From: RYN-433 sp036558265
Lineage (GTDB): Bacteria > Planctomycetota > Phycisphaerae > Tepidisphaerales > Tepidisphaeraceae
Direction of reading: 5' to 3'
DNA: 10,185 nt
Assembly (NCBI GenBank): GCA_036558265.1
Contig: DATBFY010000187.1
Coordinates: forward strand, 1-10,185
Shown here: positions 1 through 7,178 of the stretch, piece by piece
How the letters are laid out: each line of letters opens with the position of its first letter
How positions within the stretch are numbered: the stretch's first letter is position 1
Translations under genes and position numbers: made by a program
The notes under the pieces: generated by a model
Seen by the model: the letters and a program-made list of their open reading frames with translations, nothing else
The model's database searches: none
What the model was told of the DNA's origin: nothing

Positions 1-1
1 G

Positions 2-1216
2 ACGTTGGGGGCGTTCATCCTCGGCTTCTCCTCGATCCTGACCGGCGTTAACTTCATTGCCTCCATCCACATGCTGCGGCCCAAGGGCATGACCTGGTTC
101 CGGATGCCCCTCTTCCTCTGGGCCCTCTATTCCACCAGCCTGATCCAGATTCTGGCGACGCCCGTCCTCGCGATCACCCTCCTCCTCCTCGCCGCCGAAC
201 GCACCCTGGGCGTGGGCATTTTCGATCCCGCCCTGGGCGGTGACCCGGTGCTCTATCAGCACTTCTTCTGGTTCTACAGCCACCCCGCCGTCTACATCAT
301 GATCCTCCCCGGCATGGGCGTGATCAGCGAGATCATCTCGACGTTCAGTCGGCGACATATCTTCGGCTACAACTTCATCGCCCTCTCCTCGGTCGCCATC
401 GCCCTCCTGGGCTTCATCGTCTGGGGACACCATTTGTTCGTCAGCGGGCAGTCCCCGCTCGCCAACTCGATCTTCAGCCTCCTGACCTTCAGCGTCGCGA
501 TCCCCTCGGCGATCAAGGTCTTCAACTGGACCGCCACCCTCTACAAGGGCGACATCCGCCTCAAGACCCCGTTCTTCTACGGGGCCGGCTTCATCATGCT
601 GTTCACGATCGGCGGGCTGACGGGCCTGTTCCTCGGGGCGGTCTCCACCGACGTGCACCTGACCGACACCTACTTCGTCGTCGCCCACTTCCATTACGTC
701 ATGGTCGGCAGCATGCTCTTTGCCTTCCTGGGCGGCATGTACTACTGGTGGCCCAAGATGTTCGGCAAGATGTACGATGAGAACCTGGGCCGCATCGCCG
801 CGGTCATCGTCTTCATCGGGTTCAACCTCACCTTCTTCCCGCAGTTCGTCATGGGCAGTCGGGGCATGCCCCGCCGATACGCCTCCTACCCGATCAAGTT
901 CGTCTCCGAGCACCATTTGTCCTCGCTGGGCGCCTACACGATGGCGTTGGGGTATACGCTGGTCGCGATCAACTGGCTTCACTCGCTGATGCGGGGCAAG
1001 AAGGCCCCGGCCAACCCCTGGGGCGCCAACACCCTCGAGTGGCGCACGCCCTCCCCGCCCCCGCACGACAACTTCGCCGAAGCCCCCGTGGCCGGCGATC
1101 CCTACGACCTCCACGGCTGGAAGGAGGACAAGGTCACCGGCGGCTGGTTCCTCGACAAGGCCGAGCACCACACGGTGGACGGCCCACCCCACGATCCGAC
1201 CGCCCTCGTCCATTGA
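2..1216 (+). CDS. ctaD: Cytochrome c oxidase subunit I (aa3 type, A2 family), 5'-truncated by the window edge
   Basis: This is the catalytic subunit of a proton-pumping heme-copper oxidase that reduces O2 with electrons from cytochrome c in the inner membrane. About 404 C-terminal residues are present. The reading frame is open at the left edge, so the TTG at 5 is not a real start, and roughly the first quarter to third (including the first heme a histidine) is missing. Counting from that TTG, I see YSHPAVY at residues 91-97 (CuB histidine H93 and the tyrosine Y97 usually cross-linked to a histidine), WGHH at 140-143 (two further CuB histidines), IPSAIK with the K-channel lysine K171, and DTYFVVAHFHY with H228 and H230 (heme a3 and heme a ligands). 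GMPRRY and NPWGANTLEW near the end are also family hallmarks. YSHPxVY instead of HPEVY means the D-channel glutamate is replaced in the A2 manner. The gene heads a run of oxidase genes and is followed 45 bp later by subunit III. Confidence 0.97.
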   Translation, partial: TLGAFILGFSSILTGVNFIASIHMLRPKGMTWFRMPLFLWALYSTSLIQILATPVLAITLLLLAAERTLGVGIFDPALGGDPVLYQHFFWFYSHPAVYIMILPGMGVISEIISTFSRRHIFGYNFIALSSVAIALLGFIVWGHHLFVSGQSPLANSIFSLLTFSVAIPSAIKVFNWTATLYKGDIRLKTPFFYGAGFIMLFTIGGLTGLFLGAVSTDVHLTDTYFVVAHFHYVMVGSMLFAFLGGMYYWWPKMFGKMYDENLGRIAAVIVFIGFNLTFFPQFVMGSRGMPRRYASYPIKFVSEHHLSSLGAYTMALGYTLVAINWLHSLMRGKKAPANPWGANTLEWRTPSPPPHDNFAEAPVAGDPYDLHGWKEDKVTGGWFLDKAEHHTVDGPPHDPTALVH

Positions 1217-1233
1217 TGCCGCGCGTTCCCGCG

Positions 1234-1254
1234 CAGGACTCAGCACTCAGGACT
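1234..1254. repeat. Three tandem 7-bp units between subunit I and subunit III genes
   Basis: Three adjoining heptamers, CAGGACT, CAGCACT and CAGGACT, fill nearly half of the 45-bp gap between ctaD and ctaE. The last unit supplies an AGGA at 1249-1252, nine bases before the ATG at 1262. That is the only Shine-Dalgarno-like sequence for the subunit III gene, so the repeat overlaps its translation initiation region. I infer that it may be a dispersed genomic repeat, but only one locus is visible here. Confidence 0.75.
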
Positions 1255-1261
1255 GATTTAG

Positions 1262-2512
1262 ATGAGCACGATCAGCACCATTCCGACCTCGGCCGACGCC
1301 CACGGGCATGACGACTCCCACGGCAACGGCCACGATCCCCACCTGGCGCACCACTTCGACACGCCCGAGCAGCAGATGGCGTCGGCCAAGCTGGGCATGT
1401 GGGTGTTCCTGGCTACGGAAATTTTGATGTTCGGCGGGCTTTTCTGCGCCTATTCCGTCTACCGCCACAATCATCCCGAAGTCTTCGAGTTCGCCCACCA
1501 ATATCTGGACAAAACCCTGGGCGCGATCAACACGCTGGTGCTCATCACCAGCTCGCTCACGATGGCGTGGGGCGTCCGCCTGGCGCAGCTTGGCAACCAG
1601 CGGTCCCTGATCCTCTGCCTGATCCTGACCATCTTCGGGGGATACGTCTTCCTGGGAATCAAGTCGGTCGAGTACCGCACGAAGTGGGAACACAAGCTGG
1701 GGATGGGGCAGTACAACCGCTACGACGCCCGCCACCAGGCCTCCGGCGAGACCGCCGAACATGAGGGCGCACTGAAGAACCAGGCGTCGGGCGGCGGGCC
1801 CATCGAGAGCGGCGGGGCCGAGCACCCGGCCAAACCCGGCACGCAGCCTCCGGGCGCGCCCAATCCCTCCCCCGCCTCGACCAAGCCCGCGGCGGCGGCG
1901 GGCGTTTATCCGGGGTATTTCGATCCCAACGCCGGAACGCCGGATGCCGCCCACATCGTCCCGGTGGCTCCCCCACCGGCCGTGCTGGCGCCCGAGGTCA
2001 CCGAGGAGCACCGCAAGGGCCACGCGAGCGAGGAGGAGCTCGAAAGCGAGTACGACCGCCTCAACAAGCTCGACCAGGAGCGCACCAGCACGTTCTTCCA
2101 GATCTACTTCCTGATGACCGGCCTGCACGGGATCCACGTCGTCGTGGGCATGGCATTGATCTTCTGGGTGCTGGTCCGTGCCGTGCCGATGACGGCGCGG
2201 CGGACGGTGCTTCTATCGAGGCTTGCCAGCGCCGGCCTGTTCTTCATTTACGTTGGCATCCTGGTGCGGCACAACCCGACCTGGATCATCGGGGTGATCC
2301 TGCTGCTTCTGGCGGCGTTCGGGATCGCGCTGCGGGTGATGAAGCCGCAACCCGCGCTGGCGGCGGCTCCCGCCGGCGCGGCGCTTCCGCTGGGTTACCA
2401 CGGGTCGTTCGGACCCGATTATTTCACGCCGGTTGACATCGTCGGGCTGTACTGGCACCTGGTCGATCTGATCTGGATCTTCCTGTTCCCGCTGCTCTAT
2501 TTGATTCACTAG
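1262..2512 (+). CDS. ctaE: Cytochrome c oxidase subunit III, enlarged with two insertions
   Basis: This is the integral membrane subunit III of the aa3 oxidase, which stabilises the catalytic core and its proton uptake. The 416 residues far exceed the roughly 190-270 usual for bacterial subunit III. The order is: a His-rich soluble N-terminus (12-32, with HGHD, HGNGH and HLAHH); a first membrane block (42-138) with GMWVFLATEILMFGGLF and a helix ending KSVEY; a soluble Pro/Ala/Gly-rich linker ending in a charged, probably helical stretch (139-272); the conserved helix FFQIYFLMTGLHGIHVVVGM (278-297); an extra hydrophobic hairpin (about 314-379); then FTPVDIVGLYWHLVDLIW (388-405) and the terminal helix. 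The family motifs before and after the insertions are intact and in one frame, so this is a modified gene, not a broken one. The ATG at 1262 is supported by an AGGA nine bases upstream. Subunit IV follows after 24 bp. Confidence 0.95.
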   Translation: MSTISTIPTSADAHGHDDSHGNGHDPHLAHHFDTPEQQMASAKLGMWVFLATEILMFGGLFCAYSVYRHNHPEVFEFAHQYLDKTLGAINTLVLITSSLTMAWGVRLAQLGNQRSLILCLILTIFGGYVFLGIKSVEYRTKWEHKLGMGQYNRYDARHQASGETAEHEGALKNQASGGGPIESGGAEHPAKPGTQPPGAPNPSPASTKPAAAAGVYPGYFDPNAGTPDAAHIVPVAPPPAVLAPEVTEEHRKGHASEEELESEYDRLNKLDQERTSTFFQIYFLMTGLHGIHVVVGMALIFWVLVRAVPMTARRTVLLSRLASAGLFFIYVGILVRHNPTWIIGVILLLLAAFGIALRVMKPQPALAAAPAGAALPLGYHGSFGPDYFTPVDIVGLYWHLVDLIWIFLFPLLYLIH

Positions 2513-2536
2513 ACATTCGCGCGCGAGATTACACTC

Positions 2537-2938
2537 ATGGAACTCGATCAAGGTTCGTCCACCGCCATGGCCGCCGCCCACAACGTCCATAACGTCCGCC
2601 GAGGGGGGCACGTGCACGTCGTGCCGCCCAAGGTGCTGCTGGCGGTCTACGGGGCGCTGCTGCTGCTCACGTTCATCACCGTCAAGGTGACCGACTTCGA
2701 GCTGGGCATGTTCAACGTGTGGGTGGCCCTCTTCGTCGCGCTCGCCAAGGCGAGCTTTGTCGCCCTGTACTTCATGCACCTGCGGTGGGACAGCCCGTTC
2801 AACGCGATCTGCCTGATCGCCGCCCTCTTTTTCGTGTGCATCTTCATCGGGATCGCGGTGCTGGACAGCCGCGAGTACCACCAGAACTACACCCGCCCGG
2901 GCGGTGGGCAGATCCTGACGATCCAGCAAGGCCACTGA
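2537..2938 (+). CDS. ctaF: Cytochrome c oxidase subunit IV (prokaryotic COX4 family)
   Basis: A 133-residue membrane protein of the small bacterial COX IV family, which packs at the edge of the oxidase and aids its assembly or stability. Three membrane segments are visible (about 32-50, 59-81, 88-109). The diagnostic stretch is K71-ASFVALYFMHL with a Trp-Asp-Ser shortly after, the family's usual K..LV..YFMHL pattern. The N-terminus has scattered histidines (H15, H18, H25, H27). The first ATG (2537) has no strong ribosome site; the ATG at 2567 (residue 11) is a possible alternative, with AAGG 13 bases before it. The gene sits between two subunit III paralogues with gaps of 24 and 35 bp, consistent with a single transcript. 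Confidence 0.9.
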   Translation: MELDQGSSTAMAAAHNVHNVRRGGHVHVVPPKVLLAVYGALLLLTFITVKVTDFELGMFNVWVALFVALAKASFVALYFMHLRWDSPFNAICLIAALFFVCIFIGIAVLDSREYHQNYTRPGGGQILTIQQGH

Positions 2939-2973
2939 AAGCCGCCAGCGCGCGCCTCCGAACCGCCTCTGAC

Positions 2974-3609
2974 ATGCCTTCCCGCGACGACGCGAACTCC
3001 CGATCGCCCGACCCGTTTCGGGACGATGACACCCCGCGCCAACCGTCCTTCAAGAACCCGGGGACGGTGGGCATGATCCTGTTCCTGGCGGCGCTGTTCA
3101 TGTTGTTTGCCGCCAGCCTGCTGGGATACATCCTGATCCGGCTGAACAAGCAGTCCACGATTCCGCTGGGGTCGATCGCGCTGCCGCGGCTCTTGTGGCT
3201 CAGCACGGTGCTGGTGATCGGGGTGAGCGTGGCGCTGGGGCTGGCGACGCGGCAGATCCGCCAGGGGCGTCACCGCTCGTACCGCAACGCCCTGACCGCC
3301 GCCCTGGCGCTGGCGGCCGGGTTCCTCACGGTTCAGGCGCCGGCGATGGTGCGGCTGCTATCCGAGCACCAGCAGTTGCGCGCGACGGGCCTGCACCTGT
3401 ACGGGCTGCTGTTCTTCCTGGTGCTGCTGCACGCCATGCACGTGCTGGGGGGGATGGTGGCGCTGGTCTGGGTGACGGTGAAGGCGCACGGCGGCGCGTA
3501 CGACCGCCCCCCGCCCGGCCACGACCCGATCCGCTACACCACGCTCTACTGGCACTTCCTGGACATGGTATGGATCGTGATGTTTTCGATTTTCATCGTG
3601 CTGCGGTGA
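2974..3609 (+). CDS. Second, compact cytochrome c oxidase subunit III-like protein
   Basis: A 211-residue heme-copper oxidase subunit III family protein, distinct from the 416-residue one two genes upstream. The hydrophilic N-terminus (1-29, rich in Asp, Arg and Pro) is followed by about five membrane segments (31-55, 70-90, 104-125, 139-168, 192-210). The subunit III signatures are HAMHVLGGMVAL (153-164) and LYWHFLDMVWIVMF (191-204), matching the His..HV..G and GLYWHFVD..W patterns of the family. The frame is open upstream to 2719, but that extension overlaps the subunit IV gene in another frame and reads as a shadow, so the ATG at 2974 is chosen. No clear ribosome site precedes it, so translational coupling with subunit IV (35-bp gap) is possible. 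Whether it replaces the larger subunit III or joins it in one complex cannot be told from the sequence. Confidence 0.88.
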   Translation: MPSRDDANSRSPDPFRDDDTPRQPSFKNPGTVGMILFLAALFMLFAASLLGYILIRLNKQSTIPLGSIALPRLLWLSTVLVIGVSVALGLATRQIRQGRHRSYRNALTAALALAAGFLTVQAPAMVRLLSEHQQLRATGLHLYGLLFFLVLLHAMHVLGGMVALVWVTVKAHGGAYDRPPPGHDPIRYTTLYWHFLDMVWIVMFSIFIVLR

Positions 3610-3623
3610 GTTGCGGGTCAGGA

Positions 3624-3641
3624 TTGGCACATGGGTTGCTT
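3624..3641 (+). promoter_or_regulatory. Sigma-54 (-24/-12) promoter candidate for the small gene at 3674
   Basis: TTGGCACATGGGTTGCT matches the RpoN consensus YTGGCACG-N4-TTGCW at every defined position except one (A for G after GGCAC). The invariant GG (3626-3627) and GC (3638-3639) are exactly ten bases apart. The predicted start of transcription is near 3651, leaving a leader of about 23 nt that contains the GGAGG ribosome site of the next gene. Position, strand and spacing all fit. Sigma-54 promoters need an AAA+ activator bound upstream; I found no obvious activator palindrome, and any site would lie inside the preceding gene. Confidence 0.6.
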
Positions 3642-3673
3642 CTGAGAATCCTTATCCCCATTCGGAGGCCCGC

Positions 3674-3910
3674 ATGACGCAGCAGAGTCCTTTGCAGCAG
3701 CAGCAGGGCGCCGCCGACAACCCGACTCATCCGGATTACCGTGCCCAAGCGCTCACGCCCGATCGCGAACCTCATCCGGAAACGGTCGCGGAGGACGTGC
3801 TTGAGCAGATGCGCGACGCGGCCGCGGCCACGGCCAGCGACGGCACGGGGATCAGCGGCAACGTCGATGCCACCGTCGCCCGCCAGCCGATCCCGGACGA
3901 GGAGCATTGA
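3674..3910 (+). CDS. Small hydrophilic protein of unknown function (78 aa)
   Basis: I do not recognise a family. The 78 residues are strongly hydrophilic and acidic overall: a Gln-rich start (LQQQQG, residues 7-12), a Pro/His/Asp-rich part (17-35), a likely short amphipathic helix (about 36-54, TVAEDVLEQMRDAAAA), then a Gly/Asp/Thr-rich tail ending PIPDEEH. There is no signal peptide, membrane segment or cysteine. The start at 3674 is well supported by GGAGG at 3664-3668, five bases upstream. The frame is also open from 3611, but that extension has no ribosome site. The gene lies 64 bp after the oxidase operon and has its own sigma-54 promoter candidate, so it may respond to a different signal. 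It ends 34 bp from the converging cytochrome gene, with no hairpin terminator visible between them. Confidence 0.75.
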   Translation: MTQQSPLQQQQGAADNPTHPDYRAQALTPDREPHPETVAEDVLEQMRDAAAATASDGTGISGNVDATVARQPIPDEEH

Positions 3911-3944
3911 TCTCCGCACATGAGTCACGTATTGCAGGGGTCAC

Positions 3945-6900
3945 CTATTTGCAGGCTTGGAGGAAGGTGACCAGGTCGGAGAGCTCCTGGGGGGCGAGCT
4001 GCTGGTCGAGGCCGGCGGGCATGACCGACAGGTTGCCGGGGCGCATCGTTTTGACGTCCTTGCGGGGGATGTGCTGTTCCTTGTCGGGGCCGGTGACGAT
4101 CAGGACTTCCTCGGCGTCGTTGCGGCGAAGGATGCCGCTCTGGACGTCGCCGTCGGTCGTCTCGACGATGATCGGCTCGAAGCTCTGCACGAAGCTGGCG
4201 CTGGGGAAGAGGATGCTCTCGAGCAGGTCGCGGCGGGCGCGGATGGCGCCGATGCGGCTCAAGTCAGGTCCGACGTGTCCGCCGACGTAGCCGATCGTGT
4301 GACAGGAGACGCAGGCGGCCTTGGTGCTGTTGAAGATCAGTTGCCCGCGGCGGATGTCGCCGGCGGGAAGTGATGTGAGGGCCTGTTCGAGCCGGGCCCG
4401 CTGGGCGGCGGCGTCGGGGTTCACTCGCGCGAGGAGCGGTTCGACCTTCTGTTGGATGTCCGGCCCGAACCTCTTCAAGGTGCTCCGCAAGGTGTCCGCA
4501 CGCAGCGATGCGACCGACTTGGATTTCGCGAGCGCATCGAGCAGTTTGCCGGCGACGGCGTCGTCAGCGCTCTCCTGGGCGAACGCGGGCAGCAGGCGAT
4601 CGATCTCCAGCGGTCCTGCGCTCTCCACCGCCGCCGTGAGCCCCATCAACTCTTCACGCGAGAGGCGTGAACGCCCGAGGATCTCGGCGGCAGTCAGGCG
4701 AAGCTGTGGTGGTGTCTCCGGGCTGAGGTGACTGGCGACGAAACTGAACACGTCCGTCTTGAGCGCGGGAAGGCTGGCGGCATTCTTGGCGCTTGCCGCG
4801 GGCAGCGCGGCCAACGCATCGAAACGACCCGGGGTGGTGGCATCGGAGCGCTCGGCGAGCTTGACGAGCGCACTGGTCAACTCGGTCGGTGGATTGCGCG
4901 GCGCGAGCTTGCGAACCACGGCAGCGGCGGTGCCGGCGAGCTTCCAGTCCTGATCGGCTACCAGCGTGGCCAGCGTCTGCAACCAGGACGATGGCGGGTC
5001 CTTGATCGAGGCGTAGCCCATGGCTGCGAGCGCGAGCTGGCGATTCTCTCGCGGCGCCTGTGTATTGCCTGCAATCTCGGCCAATAAATCTTGAATCGCC
5101 GGTGACTTGGCCAGGGCGCTCAGTTGCTCGCGCACCGACGCGAATTCCGTGACGCGTCCCGAGTTGAGCAACTGACGGTAATCCGCCGCCAGGGCATTGC
5201 CCAGCGCCGGCCGGCGGCTGAATATCCAGGCGGCCGTATCGCGCAGGGCGGGGTCGTGAATGAGTTTGGTGATGCTGCCATCGCCGCGCGGCAGGGGCTC
5301 CATCAGCGGGCTGTTGGTCTGATCAAGGACGATGAGGGCGGCTTGCCGTGTCTTTGCCCGCTTGGCCGAGTCCTTCGCGAGGTTCAGGTAGTCAGCGTCC
5401 AATTCCTGGCTGGAACCCAACTCGATCAGCGCGTAGATCAGCGAGTGTTCCAGAAAGCGGTCGAGGATCTTGGCCTGGGCTGCCTTCTCGATCGCCAGCA
5501 GGATCGCGGGGGCGGCCTGCTGTTGGCCAGTTCGACCCAGTGCTTCAGCGGCGGCGCGGCGGACTTGGAGCGACGGGTGGTCGAGGCACTTGAGCAGGTC
5601 GGGAACCGCGACGCGGTCACGCCAGATCGAAACCGCATGGCACGCGGCTTGCGCGACGATCGGGTCCTTGTCCGCCAAGGCGGAGCGTACTGTTGCACGT
5701 GCGTCGGGCCCTGCGATGCGGCTGGCAGTCCAGACGGCGTTGAGCCGGCCGCGCTCGCTTGAGGACGACTCGAGGAACTTGTCGATCGCGGCCAGTGACT
5801 GCGGTGATGCCGCCAGCGCCGCCATGGCGCGCTTCTGTACGGCCGGCCGTGGGTCGTCGAGGAGTTTGGCCAACTCGTCGGCGGATATCTTCGACCAGTC
5901 GATCTTCAACCCGCGCGGGTCGTCGATCTTCTTTGCGTCCGTTCGGCGGACGCGGTAAATGGCGCCGAGCACGTCGGGTTTGCCTAACTGCGAGGTCGGG
6001 CAGCAGAGCTTGTACCAGCCGCCGGTATCGACCACGACGAGGCTGCCGTCGGCGTCCTCGATCAGGTGAGTGGGGTGGAAGTCGAGGTGGTCGCTGGTGA
6101 GGAAGTCTTCATCCTTCGACTTGAACGTGGCGCCATCGGGCGTCAGGACGTGGCGGAAGACCTTGTGCAGGTTGAACGAGCTGCTGAAGAGGTTGTCCTG
6201 GTACTGTTTGCCGAAGACGTCGGACTCGTAGCGAACCAGGCCGCAGGGGGCGGCGGGTCCGAGCTGCGAGAGGACGGGCATCACGTCGGGGCTGGTTCGG
6301 ATGTGGTCGTCGATCACGTCGTGGATCTTGCCGTAGACGGCTCCATAGACGGCGTGGATCAGGCCGTCGCGTTTTCCGGCGGCGGGTTGCGTGAGGAAGG
6401 TGGTGGTGAAGATGCGTTCACCGCCGGGTGTGAAGACGACCTCGACGGGATTGTCCATGCCGCCGGTCATGACCGGTTCGATGCCGGAGTTGTCGGGGCG
6501 GGTGCGGAAGATGTGGGAAGCGCGGGTGGTGAAGATTTTTCCGTTTTCGAGCGTGTAGGTCTGCTTGGCGAAGGCGCCCTTGCACCAGTAGATCCATCCG
6601 TCGGGGCCGAGGTAGGGGCCGTGCAGGTCGTTGGCGCAGCCGGTCAGGGTTTTGCCCTGGAACCACTCGGAGCGCTGGTCGGCGACGCCGTCGTTGTTGG
6701 TGTCGGTCAGCTTCCAGATGCTGGGGGCGGCTGAGACGTAGAGCGAGCCGGCGTACCACAGGGTGCCTTCGGGGAACATCATATGGTCGGCGAAGACGGT
6801 CTGCCTGTCGAAGACGCCGTCGCCGTTGGTGTCTTCGAGGCGCAGGATGCGGTGGGGTTTCTCGGCCAGTTGCTTCTGGGTCGGGGCGCTGGAGCCGGAG

Positions 6901-7097
6901 GAATCGGCGACGTAGAGGCGGCCTTGCTCGTCGAAATCGGCGGTGATCGGCCGATCGACCAGGGGCGGGCCGGCGACCAATTCGATGGTGAAGCCGTCGG
7001 GGAGGTGGAAGGTGCGGCCGTTGAGGGTGACGTCGGCGGCTTGGAGGGTGGGGGCGAACAGGGCCAAGGCGATGAGCGAGCGGAGGGCGGTGGTCAT
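3945..7097 (-). CDS. Secreted propeller / HEAT-repeat / c-type cytochrome protein (putative membrane-bound dehydrogenase, Pirellula/Verrucomicrobium type)
   Basis: A 1050-residue exported multidomain protein of the kind abundant in Planctomycetes and Verrucomicrobia, annotated as TIGR02604 (dehydrogenase-like propeller) plus TIGR02603 (heme-binding). Its substrate is unknown; a periplasmic sugar or alcohol oxidation passing electrons to the C-terminal heme is the usual guess. Order: signal peptide (1-20, cleavage likely after LQA); beta-propeller region (about 25-385) with two calcium-loop-like motifs, DTNGDGVFD (89-97) and DTNNDGVAD (132-140), and typical GWYKLCCP (360-367); HEAT-like helical repeats (about 402-880); cytochrome c domain with CVSCH at 929-933 (bases 4299-4313) and M1026 in SVMPAGL as likely sixth heme ligand. 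The ATG at 7097 is chosen because it starts a signal peptide and has GGAG six bases upstream; an in-frame extension to 7430 only translates intergenic repeats. It converges on the oxidase operon. Confidence 0.92.
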   Translation of the reverse strand: MTTALRSLIALALFAPTLQAADVTLNGRTFHLPDGFTIELVAGPPLVDRPITADFDEQGRLYVADSSGSSAPTQKQLAEKPHRILRLEDTNGDGVFDRQTVFADHMMFPEGTLWYAGSLYVSAAPSIWKLTDTNNDGVADQRSEWFQGKTLTGCANDLHGPYLGPDGWIYWCKGAFAKQTYTLENGKIFTTRASHIFRTRPDNSGIEPVMTGGMDNPVEVVFTPGGERIFTTTFLTQPAAGKRDGLIHAVYGAVYGKIHDVIDDHIRTSPDVMPVLSQLGPAAPCGLVRYESDVFGKQYQDNLFSSSFNLHKVFRHVLTPDGATFKSKDEDFLTSDHLDFHPTHLIEDADGSLVVVDTGGWYKLCCPTSQLGKPDVLGAIYRVRRTDAKKIDDPRGLKIDWSKISADELAKLLDDPRPAVQKRAMAALAASPQSLAAIDKFLESSSSERGRLNAVWTASRIAGPDARATVRSALADKDPIVAQAACHAVSIWRDRVAVPDLLKCLDHPSLQVRRAAAEALGRTGQQQAAPAILLAIEKAAQAKILDRFLEHSLIYALIELGSSQELDADYLNLAKDSAKRAKTRQAALIVLDQTNSPLMEPLPRGDGSITKLIHDPALRDTAAWIFSRRPALGNALAADYRQLLNSGRVTEFASVREQLSALAKSPAIQDLLAEIAGNTQAPRENRQLALAAMGYASIKDPPSSWLQTLATLVADQDWKLAGTAAAVVRKLAPRNPPTELTSALVKLAERSDATTPGRFDALAALPAASAKNAASLPALKTDVFSFVASHLSPETPPQLRLTAAEILGRSRLSREELMGLTAAVESAGPLEIDRLLPAFAQESADDAVAGKLLDALAKSKSVASLRADTLRSTLKRFGPDIQQKVEPLLARVNPDAAAQRARLEQALTSLPAGDIRRGQLIFNSTKAACVSCHTIGYVGGHVGPDLSRIGAIRARRDLLESILFPSASFVQSFEPIIVETTDGDVQSGILRRNDAEEVLIVTGPDKEQHIPRKDVKTMRPGNLSVMPAGLDQQLAPQELSDLVTFLQACK

Positions 7098-7145
7098 GGG
7101 TTGGCTCCGGAAGTGAGGATACGGGGCTATTGGAATGGCGAATAA

Positions 7146-7173
7146 GGCAAAAGGCAAAGGGCAAAACGCAAAA
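7146..7173. repeat. 7-bp tandem repeat, GGCAAAA type, four units
   Basis: Four adjoining heptamers, GGCAAAA, GGCAAAG, GGCAAAA and CGCAAAA, read directly from the sequence. On the transcribed strand this is a TTTTGCC tract lying 49-76 bp before the start codon of the cytochrome gene, in its leader or promoter region. Its function is unknown. Its translation produces a spurious Cys/Pro/Phe-rich N-terminal extension to that gene. Confidence 0.85.
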
Positions 7174-7178
7174 GGGCA

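Noticed and set aside
1247..2137. 296-codon - strand open frame opposite subunit III
   Set aside because: It lies antisense to clearly conserved ctaE sequence, and its composition is typical of GC-driven shadow frames.
2719..2973. Upstream extension of the second subunit III gene
   Set aside because: It overlaps the conserved subunit IV gene in another frame and encodes Arg/Pro-rich nonsense; the ATG at 2974 gives a normal N-terminus.
3911..3944. Possible bidirectional terminator between the converging genes
   Set aside because: The only repeated word is GTCAC in direct orientation; no stem-loop or T run is present.
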